Origin: Sphingomonas alpina
Lineage (GTDB): Bacteria; Pseudomonadota; Alphaproteobacteria; Sphingomonadales; Sphingomonadaceae
DNA: 64,000 nucleotides
NCBI RefSeq assembly: GCF_014490665.1
Contig: NZ_CP061038.1
Span: forward strand, 1,426,001-1,490,000
Direction: 5' to 3'
Shown: positions 42,437-51,085 of the stretch, piece by piece
Layout of the letters: every line of letters starts with the position of its first letter
Numbering within the stretch: the stretch's first letter is position 1
Made by a program: the position numbers and the translations under genes
Notes under the pieces: generated by a model
What the model was told of the DNA's origin: nothing
The model's input: only the letters and a program-made list of their open reading frames with translations
Database searches by the model: none

Positions 42437-43488
42437 CGAATCTCCAGTCGTCGGCGGAACGGGGTCGGTGCCGGAAAGGCGAAAAAGCCCGGTGGCGCCG
42501 CGATCACTGCCGGGATCGCGGCGATGGCGACGGCGATTGTCGCGTCGGTCAAGGCGCGGGCTGGCGGCGCGGCGGAATCCCCTTCGTCGATCGCCAAGGT
42601 GAGCCGGACATTGGGCCGGCCCTCGATCTGCACGTTCCAGTGGCCAAGGCCGTGTTCGGGATGCAGCGCGGGGTCGGCGGTCCACAGGATCGACAAACTC
42701 AAGACGATCCCGCCGGCGAATGTCGCGGTCCACCGCCAGCGGGTCGCCGCGACGGTGCCGCCGGGGATCGTGCCGGCCGGCAACAGGATGTCGCGCGGTG
42801 CGATGGTGATCTCATGAGCCGGCGCGATGCTCAGCACGGCATCGTCGAGGCCTTGCGCCGCAAGATGCAGCACTTCCGAAAACAGTGCGGTGTAGAGCCC
42901 GGCCAGCGGTCCTTGCGTGATGTCGTTCACTGCCGGATCGGCGCCGAAGCCCATCAGGCCGAAAACGAACTCGCTCGACGCCATGGCGGACGCATCGACC
43001 GTTTCGCTGATACTGATCCGGTCGATGTCATGGCACAGCCCGGTCGCGGCGACGGTCAGGCGTTCGACCACGAAGCCGGGATTGACCCCAAGCCCGGCGA
43101 GGCTTGCGCTGCCCGCCGCACATGCCGCTAGCAGCGGCGACGTATAATCCGCCCCATGCGTGAGCGGATAATGGAAGCCGGCGGTGGAAATCACGTTCTT
43201 GCCGCTCGCCAGCAACCGCGCGACGTCCGCATTCATCGCATGGTAGGGGAGGGTGATGCGCGGCGTGTGGATCACCATGTCCGCGTCGATCGCGAGGATC
43301 TCGGCGATATCGCTGGTGCAGATCACGCCGGTCGCCGGGCGTCTGGCGATCTCGCCCGCATCGCGCCCGGCCTTGTCCGGCGAATAGACATATACGCCGG
43401 CCAGTTCGAGATCGGGATGGTCGATGATACAGCGTAGCGCGGTGCGACCCATTGCGCCGGTCGCCCATTGGATGACTCTGATTGCCAT
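42433..43488 (-). CDS. DapB-like NAD(P)-dependent oxidoreductase
   Basis: 351 residues. The N-terminal Rossmann fold (RVIQWATGAMGRTALRCII; then ELAGVYVYSPDKAGRDAGEI) is that of the dihydrodipicolinate-reductase-like / diaminopentanoate-dehydrogenase-like group, often found in steroid, terpenoid and lactone catabolic clusters. The G-x-M-G-R motif is intact. The substrate is unknown. It lies between the carotenoid oxygenase (3-base gap) and the thiolase (4-base overlap). Confidence 0.82.
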   Translation of the reverse strand: MAIRVIQWATGAMGRTALRCIIDHPDLELAGVYVYSPDKAGRDAGEIARRPATGVICTSDIAEILAIDADMVIHTPRITLPYHAMNADVARLLASGKNVISTAGFHYPLTHGADYTSPLLAACAAGSASLAGLGVNPGFVVERLTVAATGLCHDIDRISISETVDASAMASSEFVFGLMGFGADPAVNDITQGPLAGLYTALFSEVLHLAAQGLDDAVLSIAPAHEITIAPRDILLPAGTIPGGTVAATRWRWTATFAGGIVLSLSILWTADPALHPEHGLGHWNVQIEGRPNVRLTLAIDEGDSAAPPARALTDATIAVAIAAIPAVIAAPPGFFAFPAPTPFRRRLEIR

Positions 43489-43491
43489 GAG

Positions 43492-44970
43492 TCAGGTGGC
43501 GACGCGACCGGCCTGGATGAACGCGCGGTCGGCCCATACCGCGTGCGTGCCGCTGCTCAATTTGTGCGGCAGTGCGATGCGGCACACCGGACCCGCAGCG
43601 AAATTCTTCGCATCGATCAGCACGCATTCGGACGTGCCGCGATTCTCGTCGATCAGAAAGCTGACGATGTAACCGTCATCCTCGTCCACCGCGCCGATGC
43701 GCGGCGCGAACGGGGCCTCGCTGGCATACACGCCCTCGGGCAGGGTGAAGCGCTCACTCTCGCCGGTGTGCAGGTCGTGCTTGACCAGGCCGTTGAACAG
43801 GAACCAGCCGGGTTTCGAGGTGACCGAATAGGCATAGCGATACGGTCTGCCGGCAAAGCGCGCATTCATCATGCCGAATTCGACGATATCGTCGCACAGC
43901 CGTTCTTCTCTGGTCTCGCCGGTCTTGAGGTCGAAGCGCCAGCGATGCAGGCGGCTGCGGAAACTGTGCATGTCGAGCAGGGCCATCATATGCTCGTGCC
44001 CTTCGACCGACCCCTCCAGCGGACGCGGCGTCGGATCCTCCTGGAAATATCCATCGAGGACCAGTTCGTCGCCATCCTCATAGGCATTCAAGAAGTGCAG
44101 CACATAACATGGTGCGGCCTCGAACCATTTGACCTCTTCCGGTCCGCCATGGCGCGGCACGATCGCGAAGCGCGCCGGCATGTCACGGTAGAAGCGCACC
44201 GCATGGATGTCGCGTTCGAGTAGCCGGGGGTCCCAGAAGACGGGGAAGTCGTTGAAGATCGAGTATTTCTCGCTGAACGCCATATCGTGCGGCAGGCGCG
44301 GGCCAGGCAAGGGAATCGGAATATAGCTTTTGAGTTTTCCGTCCGCCCCGACCACGCCGTAATGCATGTAGGGCGCGTGCTTCGAATAGTTGAAGAACAG
44401 CAGTTCGCCGGTCGCTTCGTCGACCTTGCAATGTGCGGATACGCCATCGATCGGCGCCCAGGGAGACACGCCGAGATCCTCCAGCGTCTCCGGATCGAGC
44501 GCATAGGCTTCGCCGCATTGATAGAAGGTCGAAAGCAGCTTGCCGGCATGAACCACCACGTCGGTGCTGGCATTGTCCTTCAGGCTGCCATGCGCGCCGA
44601 AGCCCGGGCGCAACGACGTGCCGACTGGATCGGCGAGGCCGCCCCATAACGAACCGCCGGCTTCCTGTTCCGCCTGGAAGCAGCGCGTGCGCACAAAGCG
44701 ATTGCGATACGATGCCTTGCCGCCCTGGAACGAGATCTGGTGGATCATCGCATCGGCATCGAACGGGTGGTGGCGGCCGAGCGGCTGATGCACCTGATTT
44801 TCGGTGTTGCGGAAATAGATGCCGTCGATGTCGGACGGGAGCACGCCTTCGATCACGTCGAGGTCATCGGCATCGACCTCCTCATGCAGCGGCGTCCATG
44901 CGCCGTTGAGATAGGGGTGATTGCTCGGCTTGAGGCTGGTGGCGACCGGGGGGTGTCGTTCGAGCTTCAT
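43492..44970 (-). CDS. Carotenoid cleavage oxygenase family protein
   Basis: 492 residues, typical length. All four iron-binding histidines of the seven-bladed propeller are visible: H180 (SAHCKVD), H228 (LPHDMAFS), H292 (VLHFLNAYE) and H476 (GTHAVW). Such enzymes cleave a conjugated C=C bond with O2, giving two aldehydes or ketones; substrates include apocarotenoids, lignostilbenes and isoeugenol-type phenylpropanoids. It heads the minus-strand operon and has one copy of the shared 20-bp motif 58 bases upstream. The catabolic neighbours suggest a degradative role. Confidence 0.95.
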   Translation of the reverse strand: MKLERHPPVATSLKPSNHPYLNGAWTPLHEEVDADDLDVIEGVLPSDIDGIYFRNTENQVHQPLGRHHPFDADAMIHQISFQGGKASYRNRFVRTRCFQAEQEAGGSLWGGLADPVGTSLRPGFGAHGSLKDNASTDVVVHAGKLLSTFYQCGEAYALDPETLEDLGVSPWAPIDGVSAHCKVDEATGELLFFNYSKHAPYMHYGVVGADGKLKSYIPIPLPGPRLPHDMAFSEKYSIFNDFPVFWDPRLLERDIHAVRFYRDMPARFAIVPRHGGPEEVKWFEAAPCYVLHFLNAYEDGDELVLDGYFQEDPTPRPLEGSVEGHEHMMALLDMHSFRSRLHRWRFDLKTGETREERLCDDIVEFGMMNARFAGRPYRYAYSVTSKPGWFLFNGLVKHDLHTGESERFTLPEGVYASEAPFAPRIGAVDEDDGYIVSFLIDENRGTSECVLIDAKNFAAGPVCRIALPHKLSSGTHAVWADRAFIQAGRVAT

Positions 44971-45027
44971 GGGGCGTCCTTATATCTTGGGCATTACCGG
45001 CCATTACTTGAGCCGAGCGACTAACAT

Positions 45028-45047
45028 AGTCAGTCTTTTAAAGCAAG
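45028..45047 (+). promoter_or_regulatory. Shared regulon motif, copy 1 (before the carotenoid oxygenase gene)
   Basis: AGTCAGTCTTTTAAAGCAAG, 58-77 bases upstream of the ATG at 44970, reading opposite to the gene. By eye the other copies match it at 16-17 of 20 positions (47411, 47455, 49318). Confidence 0.6.
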
Positions 45048-45099
45048 TAACCAGCGGCGCCTGTCCGATCGCCGCCGCCGGCCAAGTGTTTGAACGCGA

Positions 45100-47362
45100 T
45101 CAGAATTTGCCCGAGAGACGGACCCCATAGGTGCTCGGGGCCCCGTAGAGCGATGCTTCGTCGCCGAGGAACGGGATCACGCTGGTCCGATACAGCTTGT
45201 TGGTGAGGTTCTTGGCCCAAAGCGTCACCGCCCAGCGATCGTCGGCCCGACCGAAGCCGATTCGCGCATCGAGCAGGCCATAGCCTGGTTCCGAATTGAG
45301 ATTCTCCGGGCCGTAGAAGAATTTGTCCTGATACGTGTAATCGGCATGCGCCTTGATCACATAAGTGTCGCCGACCGGCAGCTTGTAATCGGCGGCAACC
45401 GAATATTGATAGTCCGCGGTGCGCGCCAGCTTGTTACCGGTATAGTCGAGGTTACGGTTGCGATCGACATAGTCCTTATACTTGGCGTCCAGCAACGACC
45501 CGGAGCCGGAAATCGACAGACCATCGGTGATGGCAACCGACAATTCGCCTTCGATGCCCTGGATCTTGGCGCTTGCGGCGTTGGTCACGACGGTGGTGAG
45601 CAGGACATCGTCGAGCTGTTCGACCTGCAGATTGCTGAAATCGAGTCGGAACGCGGCGATGTTCAGGCGCACGCGGCGGTCGAACAGGTCGCTCTTGAAG
45701 CCGATTTCATAGTTCCACGCGGTTTCCGGATTGAATGGACGCGACGCGGTGACCGCGTCGGGCGTGGCTGCCTGCCAGCCGCCGCCCTTGAAACCCTTTG
45801 CCGCCGAGGCATAAAGCAGGATCGACGGTGTGGCCTTCCATTCCAGCGCAAAGCGCGGCGTGGTCTCGCGCCAGGTCTTTTTGACATGGACGTCATACGG
45901 CGTCTTGAGCGGCGCGGGCGAAAGGATGTCGCCGACCGGACCGAGGCTCAGGATGCGCGCATCCGCGTCCATATCCTTGTGATCGATCGTGTAGCGCACG
46001 CCGGCGGAGAGTGTCAGGCCGGAAAGGATTTCGTATTCCAATTCGCCGAACGCGGCATAATTGGACGTCACGCCGTCCTGCGCGAAGACATTGTCGCCAT
46101 CGAGGCTGTCGCGGGTTCCGCCGGGGCCGCCGGGCAAGGCCGAGCGTGCGGTGTTCTGCGAACTGCGCTTGGTGTCCTCACGCAGATAATAAAGGCCGAA
46201 CAGCCAGCTGAACGGGCCGGTCTTGTCGGAAGCGAGGCGCACTTCCTGAGTGATGCCGGTATATTTTTCCGATTGGGTCAGCACCGAATCGGTGAAGGAC
46301 GGCGGCGCGCCGGCTCCTGCCTGACTGAAACGCTGGCCGGAATCGCCGATCCGCACAGCGGCCAGATAGGTCAGCTTGGCACTACCCAGATCATAGTCCA
46401 TCCGCCCGGTGAAACCGTAGGTATTGCGGCGATTATATTGCAGATACGGGGTCTCGGTGACGCGTGGATCCTTGGAGATCTGACCCGTGGTGATCGGGCC
46501 GACCCCGACGCGCGTGGGATCGTCGACCGCATGGCGAGCCTGGCCACCACCCTCGTCATGGCTGGCATCGGCGATGAAGTTGAAGGTCAGTCCTTCGCTG
46601 GCGTTGATCAGCAGGGGACGCGCGGCCGGCATAGCCGTCGGTATCGTCGAGTTCCTGCCCGTTTACGATGTTGCGGCTGAAACCGTCATGCCGATTCTGC
46701 TGGAACGAGATGCGTGCCGCGGTCGAATCCGACAATGCGCCGGTGACATTCGCCTCGGACTGGATCGTGCCGTGGCTGCCGACCGAGACGTAGCCGCCGC
46801 CGCCGTAATCGAATTTCGGCGTGGCGGTGATGATGCTCACAGCGCCGCCGACGACATTCTTGCCGAAGATCGTTCCCTGCGGTCCGCGCAATACCTCGAC
46901 GCGCTCGACATCGAAGATCGGCGGCGTCGCCGAGCCGCGGCGGCCGATATAGACCTCGTTGACGAACAGGCCGATCGACGGATCGGCGCTGGCGCTGGTC
47001 AGTCGGACGGTACCCACGCCACGAATGAACGATTCCTGCTCAAGCGAACCCTGCGCCTGAAAGGTGAAGCTCGGGGTGCGACCGGCAAGTGCGGAAAGAT
47101 CGGTGATCTGGCCATCGCGCAGCGCGTTCCCACTGAACGCGGTGACCGCGATCGGCACGTTCTGCAGGCTTTCTTCGCGTTTGCGTGCAGTGACGATGAT
47201 GTCCTCGAGCTGCGGGCCTTCGGATTGCGCGGCGGGCTCGGCCGCCGGAGTCGTCGGCCCGGCGGTCGATTGAGCGAATGCCGGAAGCGTCGTGCCGAGC
47301 GCGGCGATGCTCGCCGATGCCAAAGCCAAACGCAGTACGCGCGCGCAGGTGATCATGGCCAT
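45100..47362 (-). pseudogene. TonB-dependent receptor gene split by a frameshift
   Basis: The 5' part (ATG 47362 after GGGAGGGA) encodes a signal peptide (ALASASIAALGTTLPAFA-Q), the TonB box region (EDIIVTARKREESLQNVPIA) and the plug (VEVLRGPQGTIFGKNVVGGA). The frame is lost at DGYAGRA, near 46618. Removing one base there rejoins the second frame (PLLINASEGLTFNFIADASH), which continues through a normal barrel to the terminal VRLSGKF at 45100. Nothing else is damaged, so it is either a very recent mutation or a sequencing error beside a GGGG/CCCC run. As an intact gene it would be the uptake receptor of the catabolic locus; it carries motif copy 2 upstream. Confidence 0.85.
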
Positions 47363-47410
47363 TTCAGTCCCTCCCAAAAATTCGTCCGGCCTTTTGGCCG
47401 TGTCGCGCCA

Positions 47411-47430
47411 ACTAAGTCTTTTTAAGCAAG
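47411..47430 (+). promoter_or_regulatory. Shared regulon motif, copy 2 (before the TonB receptor gene)
   Basis: ACTAAGTCTTTTTAAGCAAG, 17 of 20 identical by eye to the copy at 45028. It lies 49-68 bases upstream of the receptor ATG and reads opposite to it. Confidence 0.6.
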
Positions 47431-47454
47431 CTGGTGCTGTTTTCGCCAAAGTGA

Positions 47455-47474
47455 CTTGCTTGTCAAGACTAACT
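47455..47474 (-). promoter_or_regulatory. Shared regulon motif, copy 3 (before the plus-strand operon)
   Basis: On the minus strand AGTTAGTCTTGACAAGCAAG, 16 of 20 identical by eye to copy 1. It lies 66-85 bases upstream of the ATG at 47540 and faces copy 2 as an inverted pair in the divergent region. Confidence 0.6.
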
Positions 47475-47539
47475 AATTGACAGCCGCGCCGCGCTGCGCC
47501 AACCTCACTTGCATAAAACGACTGTCATTGGAGAGCAGC

Positions 47540-47992
47540 ATGACCGACACCGCGATCGACACCCGTAACGACACGTCCGGCGGTAGTGGGAGCGACGCCC
47601 GCAAGATCGACATTGCGACTCGGATGATCGCTGCATGGAAGGCGATGGACTGGGATGCCGCCGCCGCTTTGTTCACCGAAGACGGTGTGCTGCATTCGAT
47701 GATGGTCGATCCGATCGAAGGTCGTGACGCGATCCACAAGCGCATTTCCGGCCTGGGCGAGCTGGCGACGGAGATCATTCTCGACGTCAGCAACATGGGG
47801 GTGATCAACGGCATCCTGTACATGGAGCGGGTCGATCGCTTCGTCTACAACGGCAATACGGGTGCGGTGCCGGTGACCGGCGTGTTCGAATTCGAGGGTG
47901 ACCTGATCAAGGTGTGGCGCGAATATTATGATCGCGGGCAACTGCTGCGTGAAATGGGCGTCGCACAGGACTTCGATCACGAGACTCGCTGA
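47540..47992 (+). CDS. Limonene-epoxide-hydrolase-like NTF2-fold protein (1)
   Basis: 150 residues from the ATG at 47540 (TTGGAGAG upstream). The fold and blocks match limonene-1,2-epoxide hydrolase: WKAMDWDAAAALFTEDGVLH, then MERVDRFVYNG (Arg and Asp of the triad) and GVFEFEGDLIKVWREYYD. The second acidic residue of the triad, normally in WRDYFD, appears as Glu (WREYYD). It may hydrate an epoxide or isomerise a substrate. It is first in the plus-strand operon, 1 base before the MFS gene. Confidence 0.78.
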   Translation: MTDTAIDTRNDTSGGSGSDARKIDIATRMIAAWKAMDWDAAAALFTEDGVLHSMMVDPIEGRDAIHKRISGLGELATEIILDVSNMGVINGILYMERVDRFVYNGNTGAVPVTGVFEFEGDLIKVWREYYDRGQLLREMGVAQDFDHETR

Positions 47993-47993
47993 T

Positions 47994-49316
47994 ATGACCG
48001 GCGAGGCGGATTGGCCGAGTCCCGTGCGAAGCTGGTTCGCGGTGACGGTCCTGACGCTCGGTTACACCGTATCGTTCGTGGACCGCACGATACTCAGTCT
48101 GCTGATCGATCCGATCAAGGCCGATCTCGGACTCAGCGATACGCAGATCGCGTTGTTGCAGGGCTTGGCGTTCGGCTTGTTCTATACCGTGATGGGCATG
48201 CCGCTAGGCTGGCTAGTCGATCGCACGTCGCGACGGCGGGTGGTGGCGATCGGTGTCACCACCTGGTGCCTGGCGACCGCGGTGTGCGGGCTGGCCGGGA
48301 ATTTCTGGCATTTGTTCATTGCGCGGATGGGCGTGGGGGCAGGAGAAGCGAGCCTGTCCCCTGCCGCGATCTCGATGATCGGGGACAGTTTTCCGCCCGA
48401 ACGGAGAGCGTTTCCGATCAGCGTCTATTCGATGGCCTCGTCGGTCGGCGCCGGCCTTGCGCTGATGGTCGGCGGGACGGTGATCCAGCTGATCTCCGCG
48501 CAGCCGCGTTTCGCGTTGCCGCTGCTGGGCGAGGTCGCGCCGTGGCAAGCGACGTTCATTATTGTCGGCCTTGCCGGCTTGGTCGTGGTGGTGCTGCTCG
48601 CGTTCGTCACCGAACCCGTACGCCGAGAAGCGCTGGTGCGAGAGGAGAGTGGCAGCGGGCTGATCCCGCACCTCAATCGTCATCGTGGGTTTCATCTTCG
48701 GCATCTCGGCGGCATGGCACTCTACTGCGTGCTGATTTACGGCGTTCTTTCCTGGATGCCGGCTTATTTCATCCGTACCTTCGGCTGGACGCCAGGGCAG
48801 GTCGGCCTGCGCTATGGTCTTGTCGTCACGTTGTTCGGCGGCTCCGGGCTGGCGGGCGCGGGGTGGCTTGCCTCGCATCTCGCGATTCGTGGCATGCGTG
48901 CGGCGAGCCTGAAGATCACTGGCTGGTCGATCCTGATCGTCACGCCGCTGTTGGTCGCTGCCTGCCTTGCCCCGGATGGCTGGACCGCGCTGTTCATCCT
49001 TGCGCCGGCAATGATCGCCTTCACCGCATCGGGTGGGTTGGCGGTATCGGCCTTGTGCGAGGCGGCTCCGGGCAATCTGCGTGGACGCACCGCAGCACTC
49101 TATTATTTCGTGCTCGGCATGGTTGGGCTGACGGTCGGTCCGGTCAGCGTTGCGCTGATCACCGAACATGTCTTCGGCAACCCCAATGCGCTCGGCCCGG
49201 CGATCGCGCTGACGGCGTGCGTGCTCGGGCCGATCGCGGGGCTGCTCGTTTTAAGCGCGATCAAGCCATTCGGGCGTGCGGTGGATGCGCTTGCCAAACC
49301 GGCAGTCACGGCATAA
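47994..49316 (+). CDS. MFS transporter (spinster-like)
   Basis: 440 residues, about 12 membrane helices. Conserved MFS loop motif in GWLVDRTSRRRVV (between helices 2 and 3) and RMGVGAGEASLSPAAISMIG with SFPPERRAFP typical of the spinster-like branch common in alphaproteobacterial catabolic clusters. It starts one base after the previous stop. It would move the substrate or an intermediate across the inner membrane. Motif copy 4 follows its stop. Confidence 0.92.
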   Translation: MTGEADWPSPVRSWFAVTVLTLGYTVSFVDRTILSLLIDPIKADLGLSDTQIALLQGLAFGLFYTVMGMPLGWLVDRTSRRRVVAIGVTTWCLATAVCGLAGNFWHLFIARMGVGAGEASLSPAAISMIGDSFPPERRAFPISVYSMASSVGAGLALMVGGTVIQLISAQPRFALPLLGEVAPWQATFIIVGLAGLVVVVLLAFVTEPVRREALVREESGSGLIPHLNRHRGFHLRHLGGMALYCVLIYGVLSWMPAYFIRTFGWTPGQVGLRYGLVVTLFGGSGLAGAGWLASHLAIRGMRAASLKITGWSILIVTPLLVAACLAPDGWTALFILAPAMIAFTASGGLAVSALCEAAPGNLRGRTAALYYFVLGMVGLTVGPVSVALITEHVFGNPNALGPAIALTACVLGPIAGLLVLSAIKPFGRAVDALAKPAVTA

Positions 49317-49317
49317 G

Positions 49318-49337
49318 CTTGTTTAAAGAGACCGACT
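49318..49337 (-). promoter_or_regulatory. Shared regulon motif, copy 4 (before the SCP-x thiolase gene)
   Basis: On the minus strand AGTCGGTCTCTTTAAACAAG, 16 of 20 identical by eye to copy 1. It fills the 45-base gap between the MFS and thiolase genes, 25-44 bases upstream of the ATG 49362, indicating a second promoter inside the gene run. Confidence 0.55.
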
Positions 49338-49361
49338 AGTTTTCGGCGAATCGGAGCGGAC

Positions 49362-50582
49362 ATGACCTATATCCTCGGCGGCTGGCAGAGCGATTTCTCC
49401 GACAATTGGGCGCGGCGCGGCATAGACATGGCCGACGCGTTTTCCGAAGCGATCGAAGCCGGGCTGGATGCGACGAAGCTCGACCCGAAGCATGTCGAGA
49501 CCGGCCATGTCGGCAATTTCGTTGGTGAGCTGTTCGCGGGACAGGGGCTGCTCGGCGGCTTTTTCGGGCTGGTCCATCCCGATTTCGACGGCTTGCCGAC
49601 CTCACGCCATGAAGCGGCCTGCGCATCCGGATCGGTAGCGATCCTTGCCGCCACCGCCGAACTCGAGGCGGGGCGCTACGATCTCGCTTGCGTGCTTGGT
49701 ATGGAGCAGATGCGCAATGTGTCCGGCAAGCAGGCGGCGGCCAATCTCGGCGCGGCGGCGTGGACCGGGCATGAGTTCGGCGATGCCGAGTTCGTTTGGC
49801 CGCGCGCCTTTTCTGACCTGACCGAAGAATATGATCGCCGTTACGGTATCGATGCGCGGCATCTGCGCCGGATCGCCGAGATCAATTTCGCCAACGGCAG
49901 GCGCAACCCTAACGCCCAGTCGCGCGGCTGGGCCTTCACGCCGGAAAGCTTCACCGAGGATGATGACGCAAACCCTGTCGTCGAGGGTCGCATGCGCAAA
50001 ATGGACTGCGGTCAGGTGACAGACGGCGCCAGTGTCATCTTCCTTGCTTCGCCCAAACGCGCTGCGGACTATGCGAAGCAGCGGAATATTCCGATCGAGA
50101 GCCTGCCGCGCATCACTGGCTGGGGCCATCGCTCGGCGCCGATCTCGTACAAGCGCAAGGTGCAGGCGAGCGAGAACCAGGCCTATGTCTTCCCGCAAGT
50201 GAAGCGCGCGGTCGACGATGCGCGTGCCCGGGCCGGCATCGCGCTCGATTCGGTCGATGCAATCGAACTCCACGACTGCTTCACCACCACCGAATATATG
50301 GCGATCGAACATCTTGGTATCGCCGCGCCTGGAGAGGCGTGGAAAGCGATCGAGGATGGCAGCATCGAGGCCGGCGGGCGCATTCCGGTCAATCCGTCGG
50401 GTGGCCTGATCGGCTGCGGCCATCCCGTTGGCGCGACTGGCGTGCGCATGGCGTTGGATGCCTTCAAGCAAGTGACCGGCACCGCCGGCGACTATCAGGT
50501 GGACGGCGCGAAGACCGTCCAGACGCTCAATATCGGCGGTTCCACGACGACCACGGTCAGTCTCGTCGTGCAAGCCGCGTGA
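49362..50582 (+). CDS. SCP-x-type thiolase
   Basis: 406 residues. C87 in HEAACASGSVAI is the nucleophile. HDCFTTTEY carries the second cysteine at the position used by the SCP2/SCP-x branch, and GCGHPVGATG is the histidine block. The late NIGGSTTTTVSLVV lacks the classical Cys, as usual in this branch. These enzymes thiolyse 3-ketoacyl-CoA with branched or steroid-like side chains. It starts a tightly packed run of eight genes and is preceded by motif copy 4. Confidence 0.92.
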   Translation: MTYILGGWQSDFSDNWARRGIDMADAFSEAIEAGLDATKLDPKHVETGHVGNFVGELFAGQGLLGGFFGLVHPDFDGLPTSRHEAACASGSVAILAATAELEAGRYDLACVLGMEQMRNVSGKQAAANLGAAAWTGHEFGDAEFVWPRAFSDLTEEYDRRYGIDARHLRRIAEINFANGRRNPNAQSRGWAFTPESFTEDDDANPVVEGRMRKMDCGQVTDGASVIFLASPKRAADYAKQRNIPIESLPRITGWGHRSAPISYKRKVQASENQAYVFPQVKRAVDDARARAGIALDSVDAIELHDCFTTTEYMAIEHLGIAAPGEAWKAIEDGSIEAGGRIPVNPSGGLIGCGHPVGATGVRMALDAFKQVTGTAGDYQVDGAKTVQTLNIGGSTTTTVSLVVQAA

Positions 50583-50656
50583 TCGATCGAAGAACCATCA
50601 TGATCGGGGGCACGGCGCTGGTCGTGACCTTCCCGGCATTCGCCAAGGAGAGAGAC

Positions 50657-51085
50657 ATGCCCGACAATATCGCCACGCTCCGCAAGGTCATCAGCAGCTG
50701 GCACGAGGCCGATGTCGAAGGCGTCCTGTCCTGCCTGCACGAGGATATCACCTGGAACAATTCCGGCGGCCTGAAGCCGCCGATCCAGGGCAAGGACATG
50801 ATGCGCAAGACGCTGAAGGCGATGAAGGGCCGGTTGAAGAATAATCGCTGGCGCCTGTTCGACGTCGCGGCGGTCGGCGACACGGTGTGGATGGAGGGTG
50901 TCGACGAATTCGACACGATGGACGGCACCCGCATCGCCATCCCCTATTGCGGCATCCTGGACTATGAGGACGGCGTGATCCGACACTGGCGCGAATATTT
51001 CGAGGGTCGGCTGCAGGAAGAACAGGTCGCGGGCAAGGGCGTACGCGACACGGTTGATGCCATGCTCGCACGCCCGGCGGTGTGA
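50657..51085 (+). CDS. Limonene-epoxide-hydrolase-like NTF2-fold protein (2)
   Basis: 142 residues from the ATG at 50657, chosen because AAGGAGAG precedes it by 5 bases. An in-frame GTG at 50579 overlaps the thiolase stop and would add 26 residues resembling a Tat signal (DRRTIMIGGTALVV, then FPAFA), so an exported form cannot be excluded. Core blocks: ISSWHEADVEGVLSCLHEDI, MEGVDEF, IPYCGILDYEDGVIRHWREYF. The Arg of the ERVD triad motif is replaced by Gly. It is probably catalytic, but the reaction is unknown. Its stop overlaps the next gene's GTG. Confidence 0.72.
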   Translation: MPDNIATLRKVISSWHEADVEGVLSCLHEDITWNNSGGLKPPIQGKDMMRKTLKAMKGRLKNNRWRLFDVAAVGDTVWMEGVDEFDTMDGTRIAIPYCGILDYEDGVIRHWREYFEGRLQEEQVAGKGVRDTVDAMLARPAV

